This document shows, piece by piece, positions 14,824 through 23,300 of a stretch of DNA of 28,540 nucleotides (its first letter is position 1; the number at the start of each line of letters is the position of its first letter). The translations under genes were made by a program, and so were the position numbers. The notes below the pieces were generated by a model. That model was not told where the DNA came from. It saw nothing but the letters and a program-made list of their open reading frames with translations, and did not search any database. Source of the stretch: Novosphingobium sp. (GTDB taxonomy: Bacteria; Pseudomonadota; Alphaproteobacteria; Sphingomonadales; Sphingomonadaceae); assembly GCA_027490345.1 (NCBI GenBank), contig JAIXYF010000290.1, positions 1-28,540 of the forward strand, in the 5' to 3' direction.

Positions 14824-16415
14824 CACGTCAAATGGACGTTGTTGTCGTGGGCGCCGGGTTTGCCGGCCTCTACGCGCTGCACAAGCTGCGGGCACAAGGC
14901 CTTGCCGTCCAAGCGTTCGAGGCCGCTGACGATGTTGGCGGGGTATGGCACTGGAACCGGTATCCCGGCGCGCGCTGCGACGTGGAAAGCCTGCAATACA
15001 GCTATTCGTTCGATGATCCGCTGCAGCAGGAATGGGTCTGGTCGGAGCGCTATGCACAGCAGGGCGAGATTCTGGCCTACCTGCATCATGTGGCTGACCG
15101 GTTCGAACTGCGGCCGCTGATTTCCTTTGGTACAAGGGTTACATCGGCGCATTTCGATCCGACGCTGGACCGCTGGCATGTGACAACCGATCGCGGCGAA
15201 GCGATCACAGCGCGCTTCTGCCTCATGGCAAGCGGATCGCTTTCGGCTTCTCGCCTGCCCGATATCCCAGGGATCGAAACGTTCGCGGGGCAGATCCTCC
15301 ACACTGGAGCCTGGCCGCATGACGGCGTGGACTTTGCGGGCAAGTCTGTTGCAGTCATCGGCACAGGCTCGTCAGGCGTGCAGGCCATTCCGCAAATCGC
15401 CCGTTCGGCCGAGCGCTTGGTGGTCCTTCAGCGCACACCCAACTTCGTGGTGCCGGCGCGCAACCAGCCGCTGAGCGATGAGAAGCAGGCTGCGTGGAAG
15501 GCGGCCTATGCTGATTACCGCGCACAGGCGCGGCAAGTCGGCACCCTTTACGATTTCAGCCAGACCCCTGCACTTTCGGTCAGCGCCGAGGCGCGCGAGG
15601 CGGAGTATCGCCGCCGGTGGGAACTCGGCGGCGTCAACTTCGTCCATGCGTTCAGCGATATCATGACCGATCTGGCGGCAAACTGGACCGCCGCAGATTT
15701 CGTCCACGCCCGCATCCGGGAACTGGTCGATGATCCCGAGACAGCGGAAAAGCTCTGCCCACGCGGCTATCCGCTGGGGGCGAAACGGATTTGCGTCGGC
15801 TCTGACTACTACGAGACCTACAACTGCCCGAACGTGTCGCTCGTTGATCTGCAGGTCGACCCGGTCACGATGATCGATGCGCATTCGATCCACACTCGTG
15901 AAGCCGTTTTGCCGGTCGACGTGATCGTCTGCGCGACAGGCTACGACGCGCTGACCGGGGCGCTGGCACAGATCGATATTCGCGGGCGCAGCGGTGCGGC
16001 GCTGAGCGCCAAATGGGCTGATGGGCCGCGCAACTACCTCGGACTCATGACTGCGGACTTCCCCAATATGTTCGTCGTAACCGGCCCGGGCAGCCCCTCG
16101 GTGCTCGTCAACATGGTGGTGGGTATCGAGCAGCACATCGACTGGATCGCCGGGTGCATCCATCACTTGGCGCAAACCGGTGCCACGCGGATCGAGCCTG
16201 AACCCGAAGCGGAAGACGCCTGGGTCCAGCAGGTCAACGATGCGGCGGAATCGACGCTCTTCGTGCAGGCGAACTCCTGGTATCTCGGAGCCAATATTCC
16301 GGGAAAACCACGTGTTTTCATGCCCTTTGTTGGCGGTATCGGCCGCTACCGGGCGATCTGCGACGCGGTCGCGGCCAGCGGATACGCGGGCTTTCAGATA
16401 GCGAATGGAGACTGA
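14820..16415 (+). CDS. type I Baeyer-Villiger monooxygenase (BVMO2)
   Basis: This 531-residue protein has FAD motif GAGFAG (11-16), BVMO fingerprint FAGQILHTGAWP (155-166), NADPH motif GTGSSG (181-186) and a C-terminal ATGYDALTGAL. The GGVWHWNRYPGARCDVES segment (40-57) is the cyclohexanone-monooxygenase-like FAD/substrate region. It is closer in motif style to BVMO3 than to BVMO1, for example in SYSFDDPLQQEWVW and the NSWYLGANIPGKPRVFMP C-terminal segment. The ATG overlaps the CoA-transferase stop (ATGA), and the esterase gene follows after one base, pairing lactone or ester formation with hydrolysis. Confidence 0.94.
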   Translation: MTRQMDVVVVGAGFAGLYALHKLRAQGLAVQAFEAADDVGGVWHWNRYPGARCDVESLQYSYSFDDPLQQEWVWSERYAQQGEILAYLHHVADRFELRPLISFGTRVTSAHFDPTLDRWHVTTDRGEAITARFCLMASGSLSASRLPDIPGIETFAGQILHTGAWPHDGVDFAGKSVAVIGTGSSGVQAIPQIARSAERLVVLQRTPNFVVPARNQPLSDEKQAAWKAAYADYRAQARQVGTLYDFSQTPALSVSAEAREAEYRRRWELGGVNFVHAFSDIMTDLAANWTAADFVHARIRELVDDPETAEKLCPRGYPLGAKRICVGSDYYETYNCPNVSLVDLQVDPVTMIDAHSIHTREAVLPVDVIVCATGYDALTGALAQIDIRGRSGAALSAKWADGPRNYLGLMTADFPNMFVVTGPGSPSVLVNMVVGIEQHIDWIAGCIHHLAQTGATRIEPEPEAEDAWVQQVNDAAESTLFVQANSWYLGANIPGKPRVFMPFVGGIGRYRAICDAVAASGYAGFQIANGD

Positions 16416-16416
16416 T

Positions 16417-17337
16417 ATGGCCTTGCATCCCCAGCTTCAGGCAATCGTTGATGCTTCTGCCGGCCTGCCGCCGATGGAAAGCGTCGCACCCGCCGTGCTG
16501 CGCGCCAATTACGAGGCGCTGACAGCCAAGGCGCCGCGCCCGGATGTGGCGCATGTGGAAGACCGGATGATCCCCGGCCCGCGCGGCGAGATTCGTGTGC
16601 GCATCTATCGGCCTGACATGGATAAAGGCCACGCCGTTATCACCTACTTCCATGGCAGTGCCTTCGTGATCTGCAGTATCGACACGCATGATGTGCTGTG
16701 CCGCCATCTGTGCCTGCAATCGGGCGCGGTCGTGGTCTCGGTCGACTATGGCCTGGCGCCCGAAGCCCCGTTCCCTGCCGGACCCGACGACAGCTTCGCT
16801 GCCGCCCAATGGGTAGCTGCAAATGCCGCCAGCTTCGGCGGTAATCCGGCGCGACTGGTCGTGGCAGGCGACAGCGCGGGCGCGACGATGGCGATCGTGA
16901 CGGCATTGCGCGCGCGCGATGCGGGCGGCCCCGCGATTGTCGCACAGTTTCTGATCTACCCGGTCACCGACTATCCCGACACTCTGCCCGCCTCGTACAT
17001 CGAGCGGGGCGAAGACTGCGGGCTTACCGCCAAGGCCATGCGCTGGGGCTGGGATCTTTATATCACCAACCCGGATGACCGGGCGCATCCCCATGCCTCG
17101 CCGCTGCGCGTACCCGACCTCAGCGATCTGCCGCCCGCTTATGTCATCACCGCCGAATACGATCTCCTGCGCGATGAAGGCAAAGCCTTTGCGGATCGGT
17201 TGATCTCTGCAGGGGTGGACACCACGCTGGTGCACTATAACGACATGAACCACGGCTTCATGGGCATGGCCGGCTCGTTGACCCGCGCGGACGAAGCCAT
17301 GGCAGCAGCGAGCGAATGGCTGAATACGCGGGCATGA
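16417..17337 (+). CDS. alpha/beta hydrolase, hormone-sensitive-lipase (HSL) family esterase/lactonase
   Basis: This 306-residue serine hydrolase has a catalytic triad of Ser153 in GDSAG (151-155), Asp249 in EYDLLRDEG and His279 in MNHGF, all in family-typical positions. The oxyanion motif usually written HGGG(W/F) is HGSAF here (79-83), and the usual YRLAPE is YGLAPE (111-116). The start at 16417 has GGAG six bases upstream; an earlier ATG at 16405 would overlap the BVMO2 stop. Directly downstream of a BVMO gene, it most likely opens the ester or lactone made by that enzyme, a pairing known in several cyclic-ketone pathways (inference from context). The stop overlaps the FMO-like gene start. 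Confidence 0.9.
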   Translation: MALHPQLQAIVDASAGLPPMESVAPAVLRANYEALTAKAPRPDVAHVEDRMIPGPRGEIRVRIYRPDMDKGHAVITYFHGSAFVICSIDTHDVLCRHLCLQSGAVVVSVDYGLAPEAPFPAGPDDSFAAAQWVAANAASFGGNPARLVVAGDSAGATMAIVTALRARDAGGPAIVAQFLIYPVTDYPDTLPASYIERGEDCGLTAKAMRWGWDLYITNPDDRAHPHASPLRVPDLSDLPPAYVITAEYDLLRDEGKAFADRLISAGVDTTLVHYNDMNHGFMGMAGSLTRADEAMAAASEWLNTRA

Positions 17338-18632
17338 GCCGCCATTTCGCCATTGTCGGTGCAGGCGCGGGCGGGCTCTGTGCCGCGCGCTATCTGACTG
17401 GGCAGGGCATCGAGGTGACTCTGTTCGAAGCCGGATCGCAGGTCGGCGGGCTTTGGGTCTACAACAACGACAGCGGGATGAGCCCGGCCTACAGGTCGCT
17501 ACACATCAATTCCGAAGCGAAAGTCAGCAACCTCGCCGATTTTCCGTTTCCGGACGATGCCCCGCTCTACCCCGATCATGCGGAGATGAGCCGCTACTTC
17601 GCGCGCTATGCCGATCATTTCGATCTGACGCGCCGCATCCGCTTCAAGGCGCGCGTTAAGCAGATCACGCCGGTCGGCGGCAGCTTCCGCATCGAACTGG
17701 AGGACGGAACCGCTGAGACTTTCGACGGTGTGGTAGTGGCCAGCGGGCACCAGAGCGTGCCGCGCCACCCCCCGCAGATCGATGGCTATACCGGGCACTA
17801 TGTCCATGCCCATGCCTACCGGGTGCCCGATCCCTATGCCGACAAGCGCGTGCTGGTGATCGGACCGGGCAACAGCGGTGTCGACATTGCAGCCGATATC
17901 TGCGCCGTGACCGAGCATACCGTGCTGTCCGCCCGGTCGCCGGTGCTGATCATGCCGCGCATGATGTTTGGCGTGCCCAATTCACGCACGCTGATGAAGC
18001 TGGAGCGGCCGTTCCTGCCGTGGCAGGTTCGGGTGTGGATCCGCAACACGCTGACTCGGATGTTTCATGGCCGGATGGAGCAGTGGGGCTTTCGCACACC
18101 CAAAACGCGGACGCACCCGATCAGCCATCCCACGCTGATCTCGCAGATTGCATGGGGCCGGATCACGGTGAAGCCGGGGATCAAGGCGGTGAGCGGCACG
18201 ACAGTCCAGTTCAGCGATGGCAGCGAAGACAGGTTCGACGCGATCATTGCTGCGACCGGCTACACCACCGCCATCCCGTTCCTGCCTGCGACGATCTCGC
18301 CGGTCGAGGAAGCGACGACCCACGTCGCGCTCTACAATCGTGTTGCGCATCCCAGTGTGCCGGGGCTGTTCTTCATCGGCTACTTCGATGTGACCGGCGG
18401 CAGCAATATCCGGATGATGGACGATCAGGCCGCCTATATCGCCGCCATGGCGACCGGTGCGATCCGGCGGCCGAGCGAGAGCGCCATGCTCGCCGCGATC
18501 GAGACCGAGCGCGCCTGGGCGCAAAGCCAGTTCCCCGATAGCCCGCGCTACGGGCTGGAACTCGATCCGCGCCGCTATCGGGCGCGGCTGGCTCTGGACT
18601 ATGCCGCCAATGGCGTTAAGCGACCGGTCTGA
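17334..18632 (+). CDS. flavin-containing monooxygenase (FMO-like, class B)
   Basis: This 432-residue enzyme differs from the three BVMOs. FAD motif GAGAGG is at 9-14. FEAGSQVGGLWVY and YRSLHINSEAKVSNLADFPFP resemble eukaryotic-type FMOs. The FMO signature region is YTGHYVHAHAYRVP (152-165), ending in an aromatic/basic rather than WP context. NADPH motif GPGNSG is at 177-182, and ATGYTTAIPFLP follows late. FMO-type enzymes oxidise N or S atoms, but bacterial members can also perform Baeyer-Villiger reactions. The ATG overlaps the esterase stop (ATGA), and the TetR2 start lies one base after its stop. Confidence 0.9.
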   Translation: MSRHFAIVGAGAGGLCAARYLTGQGIEVTLFEAGSQVGGLWVYNNDSGMSPAYRSLHINSEAKVSNLADFPFPDDAPLYPDHAEMSRYFARYADHFDLTRRIRFKARVKQITPVGGSFRIELEDGTAETFDGVVVASGHQSVPRHPPQIDGYTGHYVHAHAYRVPDPYADKRVLVIGPGNSGVDIAADICAVTEHTVLSARSPVLIMPRMMFGVPNSRTLMKLERPFLPWQVRVWIRNTLTRMFHGRMEQWGFRTPKTRTHPISHPTLISQIAWGRITVKPGIKAVSGTTVQFSDGSEDRFDAIIAATGYTTAIPFLPATISPVEEATTHVALYNRVAHPSVPGLFFIGYFDVTGGSNIRMMDDQAAYIAAMATGAIRRPSESAMLAAIETERAWAQSQFPDSPRYGLELDPRRYRARLALDYAANGVKRPV

Positions 18633-18633
18633 G

Positions 18634-19239
18634 ATGGCTGAATTCGCGACGATCCGGGATGAAGTGACAGCGCTGAAGCGCGAGCGCACGGTCGAGGCGG
18701 CGGCGCAGCTGTTTTATGATCGCGGCTACGAGAAAACCACGCTCGAAGCCGTCGCCGAGACCATGGGCGTCACCAAGCCGTTCATCTACAACCATTTCAA
18801 ATCAAAGGCCGAACTTCTCGCCGATATCTGCACGCGCGGGGTCAGCGCTTCGCTGGTGGCGATGGAGGCCGCGCTCGCGGCCGACGTAACACCCACCGAG
18901 AAACTGCGGATGCTCTCGCGCGGATTTCTGACCGCAGTGCTCAGCAACCAGCGCTACATCGCCATTCTCACGCGTGAGGAAAAGAGCCTCGAGCCTGCCG
19001 ATTTCGAGCGTCTCAGCGTTCTCAGACGGGATTTTGATCGGAAGCTGGTCGCGCTGCTGCAGTCGGGGGCGGATGCAGGCGAGTTCCACCTCAACGATCC
19101 CTATGTCGCGGCGCTGTCGATTGGCGGCCTCGTGAGTTGGGCCTATGTCTGGTATCGCCCCGAAGGCCGCCTCTCGCTTGAAGCGCTGGCGGAGGAGGTT
19201 TCAAGCCTGATTCTCGCGATGGCGGGCGTCAGGCCGTAA
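18634..19239 (+). CDS. TetR-family regulator 2
   Basis: This 201-residue protein has a clear HTH within about residues 20-62: AAAQLFYDRGYEKTTLEAVAETMGVTK followed by FIYNHFKSKAELLADI. The C-terminal helical domain contains SIGGLVSWAYVWYRPEGR, typical of acyl-CoA- or fatty-acid-responsive TetR proteins. It is the last gene of the plus-strand operon, starting one base after the FMO stop, and its end overlaps the end of the convergent MFS gene by 11 bp. Together with TetR1 it is one of two candidate ligands for the island operators. Confidence 0.9.
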   Translation: MAEFATIRDEVTALKRERTVEAAAQLFYDRGYEKTTLEAVAETMGVTKPFIYNHFKSKAELLADICTRGVSASLVAMEAALAADVTPTEKLRMLSRGFLTAVLSNQRYIAILTREEKSLEPADFERLSVLRRDFDRKLVALLQSGADAGEFHLNDPYVAALSIGGLVSWAYVWYRPEGRLSLEALAEEVSSLILAMAGVRP

Positions 19240-20476
19240 GGTCTTGCGGCCGAGGCGGCGTGCGCACGCCAAGCACTGCCAGCGCGGCTAGGGCAAGGCA
19301 GGCGATGCTGCCCACCAGCGCGGCATCATAGCTGCCGAAACGGTCATAGAGATTGCCGATCACGAAGGGGCTGAGGCCGAATCCCAGCGAATACATTGCA
19401 TAGAACCATCCATAGATCGCGCCGAAGGCCCTCTGTCCGAACTGGCGCGAGGCGAGATAGGCAAGCAGATCAAGCTCTGCACCGAGCAATAGTCCGATCA
19501 GGATCACCGCGGGCAGGCCAAGGCTGAGGCTGCCGATCAGGAGGATCGCCAGCCCGACGTCACCCATCATCAGCACCATGATGGTCACCCATGTGGCAGC
19601 AAAGCGATCAAGGCACAGGCCGATCAGCAGCCGCCCCGCCGCGCTGGCAATGCCCAGCGCCGAGGCCAACCGCGCCGCTGCTTTGGCATCGGCGCCCATA
19701 TCCTGAAACAGCGGGATCAGATGCACGATCATGCCGCCGACCCCCATTGCCATCGCGAAGGCGACCGCCGAGGCGAACCAGAAGCCACTCGTTCCGCGCG
19801 CCTCCTGAAACGAAAGGCCGGTCTTGGGGGCATCGGACAGTGCAGTCACTGCTGCGCGCCGTTCCGAGGGTCCGAAGCCAAACCAGACAATCGGTGCAGC
19901 GCACATCGCGAGCGCGCCGATAGTCCAGTAGCCCGCGCGCCAGCCATGGCTGGCGATGACTTCAGTGGCAAGATTGGGCACCCAGAACCCGGCAAGCCCC
20001 GCCCCCGTCAGCGCAATCCCCAATGCAAGGCCGCGCCTCCGGTCAAAACCCGCTGCGATCGGCCGCACCAGCACGATTGGGGTTGAGCCGACGCCCAGTA
20101 GCGCGGCGATGAAAAACGCGGCCCACAAGCTCGCGAGGCTGTTGATCACAAAGGTCATCAGAATGACGGCGAAGCCGTAGCACAACAGGCTGGCCGCTCC
20201 GACCAGCGCTGCGCCAAACCGGTCGCACAGGCGGCCGGCCACCGGTCCAAACAGGAACACGGCAAACGTCAGCACCGAGACGGCAAAGGATATGTCGCCG
20301 CGGGCCCAGCCGAACTCGGCCTGAAGCGGCGCGATGCAGGAGCCGAGGGCATAGATCATCATCGCGTTCATGCTGGTGGTGAGGCCCAGAAAGGCGCTCA
20401 GCACGAGCATCTTGCGGCCCGAAAACTCGTCCCAACCGCTGCGCTCTTCCATAGACATGTTAGTTGCGGTGGCCAT
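19229..20476 (-). CDS. MFS transporter
   Basis: This 415-residue integral membrane protein has about twelve hydrophobic segments. The first is MLVLSAFLGLTTSMNAMMIYALG. The MFS motif-A-like GRLCDRFGAALVG lies between segments 2 and 3, a central hydrophilic loop of about 30 residues follows GFGPSERRAAV, and NLYDRFGSYDAALVG is near the end. It most resembles the monocarboxylate/oxalate-formate branch of MFS permeases (style only), so uptake of the pathway acid or ketone is plausible. The start at 20476 has AGGA nine bases upstream; the ATG at 20485 directly abuts that sequence and is less likely. It is the last gene of the minus-strand operon and converges on TetR2. Confidence 0.9.
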   Translation of the reverse strand: MATATNMSMEERSGWDEFSGRKMLVLSAFLGLTTSMNAMMIYALGSCIAPLQAEFGWARGDISFAVSVLTFAVFLFGPVAGRLCDRFGAALVGAASLLCYGFAVILMTFVINSLASLWAAFFIAALLGVGSTPIVLVRPIAAGFDRRRGLALGIALTGAGLAGFWVPNLATEVIASHGWRAGYWTIGALAMCAAPIVWFGFGPSERRAAVTALSDAPKTGLSFQEARGTSGFWFASAVAFAMAMGVGGMIVHLIPLFQDMGADAKAAARLASALGIASAAGRLLIGLCLDRFAATWVTIMVLMMGDVGLAILLIGSLSLGLPAVILIGLLLGAELDLLAYLASRQFGQRAFGAIYGWFYAMYSLGFGLSPFVIGNLYDRFGSYDAALVGSIACLALAALAVLGVRTPPRPQDLTA

Positions 20477-20487
20477 TTGGGTCATTC

Positions 20488-21696
20488 CTATGAGGTCAGC
20501 GCGCCGCGCTGGCGCGGATCGGCAATTGCTGCGATCCGGCGGCTACGCTCGTCGAAATCGGTGGCGCGGATATCGGCAGCGCCGTGTTCGGTGATGATCA
20601 TATCCACATCGCTCTGTGCAGAGGTTACATAGCCGCTGGCAATGCGGCGCACGATGCGGCTCACGTCGCCGCCCTCGTTGGCTGATGGCAGGGCAAGGAT
20701 CGCGAGGCCGCCGGCGGAACGCCGCGCCGCGCGGAAATAGTCCGGCTGGCCGCTTGATGCGCCGACATAGCGGTCGCCCAGAAACTCGGCATTGATCTGG
20801 CCGCGCAGGTCCACCTCGATGCCGGAGTTGATGGCCATGAACGGCGAGGCGGGGATGGGAACCACCAGCTGCTCAGGTAGCGCGAAGCCGAGCAGATGGC
20901 TTTGCGCGAGCCAGTCATAAAGCGCGCCGCTGCCAACCGCGAGCGAGGCGAGGCAGGCATCCTGCATGTTGGAGTCGATCGCCCCTGCAGCCACCAGCGC
21001 GGGGAACCAGTCCCCCACCATGCCCGAGCGTACCTTGAGGCCGCGCCGGTCCTGCAGCGCATGAGCAACCGCATCGGAGAGCTTGCCGATGCCGATCTGA
21101 AGGGTCGCACCGTCGGGCACCAGCTTTGCCACTTCACGAGCCACGCGGGTCTGCACCTCGCCAGGCGGCTCGGGCGGGGTTTCGGGGAGTGGCGTATTGC
21201 TCTCGCGCGCGATGACGATCTGGCTGCGATGCAGGCGGCAGGGGCTGCGGGTGATCGGAACGCGCGCATTGACCTCGGCCACCACGACCCGCGCCAAATG
21301 TGCCGCTTCCCAGACATAATCGGCGGCAAAGCCGAGGCTGTGATAGCCATCGGCATCGGCAGGGGAGACCTGCAGCAGCACCACATCCGCCGGTAATGTG
21401 CGCGCGGCGAGCGCGGCGCTCAATTGCGACAAGGCAAAAGGGATGACCTTGGCCCGGCCATGGCGGGTGAGCGCCCCCATCGAACCGAGCCCGCAATAGG
21501 TGGTGATCCGCAGCGCATCCGGCACGGCTCCCTTCCACGCTGCATTGAGCGAAAAACCGCAGAACGCCGTTAGACTATCAATCTGCGCTGCTGCGGCAAA
21601 CAGGTCCTCCACCAGCCCGACCGGCTCGCTCGTTGCCTGGCCCACGACCACGCGGTCGCCGGGGCGCAACACGTCGGCAAGCACGGATGCGGACAA
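20488..21696 (-). CDS. acetyl-CoA hydrolase/transferase-family protein (4-hydroxybutyrate CoA-transferase-like)
   Basis: This 402-residue protein has the two-domain layout of the acetyl-CoA hydrolase/transferase family. The N-terminal domain holds VSPADADGYHSLGFA (110-124) and the C-terminal domain holds GATLQIGIGKLSDAVAHAL (197-214). QINAEFLGDRYVGASSGQPDYFRAA and a final IITEHGAADIRATD are characteristic. The segment where active transferases usually carry the CoA-accepting glutamate (SEMxSD type) reads SGMVGDW (224-230), with Gly225 in place of Glu. If the alignment is right it may hydrolyse rather than transfer, or use another residue. The TTG start at 21696 has GGAG six bases upstream. 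It would recycle CoA or exchange it between pathway acids. Confidence 0.85.
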   Translation of the reverse strand: MSASVLADVLRPGDRVVVGQATSEPVGLVEDLFAAAAQIDSLTAFCGFSLNAAWKGAVPDALRITTYCGLGSMGALTRHGRAKVIPFALSQLSAALAARTLPADVVLLQVSPADADGYHSLGFAADYVWEAAHLARVVVAEVNARVPITRSPCRLHRSQIVIARESNTPLPETPPEPPGEVQTRVAREVAKLVPDGATLQIGIGKLSDAVAHALQDRRGLKVRSGMVGDWFPALVAAGAIDSNMQDACLASLAVGSGALYDWLAQSHLLGFALPEQLVVPIPASPFMAINSGIEVDLRGQINAEFLGDRYVGASSGQPDYFRAARRSAGGLAILALPSANEGGDVSRIVRRIASGYVTSAQSDVDMIITEHGAADIRATDFDERSRRIAAIADPRQRGALTS

Positions 21697-21712
21697 GCGG
21701 GTCTCCTGCGTT

Positions 21713-22840
21713 CTAGCTGGAAGCGGACTGGACTTGCAGATGCGCGGGCAGCTGTCCGGCGATGGTCAGTGTGATGCTGCCCGTACCTTGGCTGGTTTCC
21801 CCGTTCAGGCTCGCCTTGATGGAGACAGGCTGGATGCGGTGCCAGTGGACCTTTTCGGTGCCATCGGGGTAAATCACTTTCGCAGGGTGCGACACGTCCC
21901 ACACGTCGGTTTCAAGGCAGGTCTCGCCTCGCCATGCGCCGAGTCCGCGCCCGTCGTTGAAGCCGCCGCTGTAGCCAAGGCCCTGCATTGCGATTGAGGC
22001 GCCCTGCGCATCGAGCTCCAGCCGCAGTTCGCCAGCGCCCTCCAGCTGGGCGACCACGACAGCGCGGCGGAAGCGGCGGGTGCCTTCGTGGAGATCCACT
22101 TCGAGCGCGATATGGGTCACATCGTGCGCCGTTTCGGTTTCGCGCAATGTAATCACGCCGGTGGTGTAGGGCGTATCATCGCCGCGTCCGGAGAACAGCA
22201 GGCTGCCGCTCATTGCTGTGGTGGAGAAGAACAGGAAGGACATGACATGGCCCTTCTCGGAAAGCGGCAGCTTGGGGCCAGTGACCGGCTCAGGCACGCC
22301 CATGCCGCGCCGCACGCCCCACGAATGATCGCGGCACGACCACCAGTTGTCGATATCGATGCGCTGGCCTTCGACCTCCAGATAACCGCTGACGACGCCG
22401 ATCTGATCGAAGCGGCGATAATCCTCGACCGTGCGACTTTGCAGGCGGGTATAGTGTGGATGCTCTTCGTGCGCAGGTTCCACACCGTCCCAGCGGATGC
22501 GGCCGTGAAGCACGCCTTCGCTGGGCTCGATCACGATATCGAGCGTCTGCAGCGCTTCGATGGGCGTGATGCGGATTGGGCCGCAAACGGTCTCCACGCT
22601 CCCGTTGAGCGAGCGCGAGACACGCAGGTTGTACTGTTTGCCATCGACGATCATCACCGCGCCTGCATCGAGCACGTTCATGTTGCGATAGGCGCCCATC
22701 GTGATCTGGATCGCCACGCGCCCGTCGCCCGAATAGATCGCGAACCAGTAGCGGTCGAAGAACCGGGGGTCGCTGGTCCAGACGTGATCGAATGTGGTCG
22801 GCAACTGGTGCCACAGAGTATCGTCAAGCGCGGTCAGCAT
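21713..22840 (-). CDS. AttH/CrtC-like (lipocalin-type) protein of unknown function
   Basis: This 375-residue protein has no signal peptide. It is beta-rich, with the diagnostic segment WWSCRDHSWGVRRG (166-179); DHSWG is shared by carotenoid 1,2-hydratase (CrtC), AttH and related double-lipocalin proteins that handle hydrophobic terpenoid-like ligands. Tandem strands before (YWFAIYSGDGRVAIQITMG) and after (SFLFFSTTAMSGSLLFSG) fit two beta-barrel halves. It starts four bases after the small-protein stop and ends 16 bases before the CoA-transferase gene. A binding, hydratase or cyclase-type role on a hydrophobic intermediate is possible, but no activity can be assigned. Confidence 0.65.
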   Translation of the reverse strand: MLTALDDTLWHQLPTTFDHVWTSDPRFFDRYWFAIYSGDGRVAIQITMGAYRNMNVLDAGAVMIVDGKQYNLRVSRSLNGSVETVCGPIRITPIEALQTLDIVIEPSEGVLHGRIRWDGVEPAHEEHPHYTRLQSRTVEDYRRFDQIGVVSGYLEVEGQRIDIDNWWSCRDHSWGVRRGMGVPEPVTGPKLPLSEKGHVMSFLFFSTTAMSGSLLFSGRGDDTPYTTGVITLRETETAHDVTHIALEVDLHEGTRRFRRAVVVAQLEGAGELRLELDAQGASIAMQGLGYSGGFNDGRGLGAWRGETCLETDVWDVSHPAKVIYPDGTEKVHWHRIQPVSIKASLNGETSQGTGSITLTIAGQLPAHLQVQSASS

Positions 22841-22844
22841 GGGT

Positions 22845-23300
22845 TCAAGGTCTCGTTGAAGAAGGAGTGACGGTCGGCACGTAGCGCATGGGTACGCGTG
22901 AGGCGCGGGCGATCATGTGATCCTGAATGGCGCGGTGCAGCTCAGGCGAGAGGTCCGGGTTGCCGGCGGCTTCGGCAAGCAGTGCGCGCAGCAGGTCGTT
23001 ACGCGTGGTCTGCGCAGCGCTGTCGAGCATGTCATGTTCAGCGGTTTCCAGCGCGGCGTCTATGTTGGCGGCGAGCCCGGACGGCAATGCGCTGCGCATA
23101 GCTTGCAGCAGGCTCTTTGTCGCCGCGTTGTCCCAGCGCAGGAAGCCCGGCACGGCGGGCAGCGCCTCGGTCACCATGCGTAGGTTCGCGATGAGGTTGT
23201 CGAGTATCGTGCGCGCAAAGGGTTCTGCGACAGCGGGCGCGACCACGGTTTCCAGAATGCGGCAGGTGCCTAGCAGCTGCTCTTCGACTGAAGGCCTCAT
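22845..23300 (-). CDS. small helical protein coupled to the phosphotransferase (LvaB-like partner?)
   Basis: This 151-residue, largely alpha-helical protein (MRPSVEEQLLGTCRILETVV..., LLRALLAEAAG...) has no motif I recognise. Its ATG overlaps the stop of the phosphotransferase gene (ATGA), so the two are translationally coupled. In Pseudomonas putida levulinate catabolism the kinase LvaA needs a small partner LvaB encoded next to it; the arrangement here is the same and I infer, from arrangement only, an analogous accessory role. The start at 23300 is chosen by this overlap; a longer in-frame extension antisense to nothing useful was rejected. Confidence 0.75.
   Translation of the reverse strand: MRPSVEEQLLGTCRILETVVAPAVAEPFARTILDNLIANLRMVTEALPAVPGFLRWDNAATKSLLQAMRSALPSGLAANIDAALETAEHDMLDSAAQTTRNDLLRALLAEAAGNPDLSPELHRAIQDHMIARASRVPMRYVPTVTPSSTRP

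Noticed and set aside
15372..17253. Long minus-strand open frames opposite BVMO2 and the esterase
   Set aside because: Antisense shadows of genes with complete catalytic motifs; no recognisable domains.
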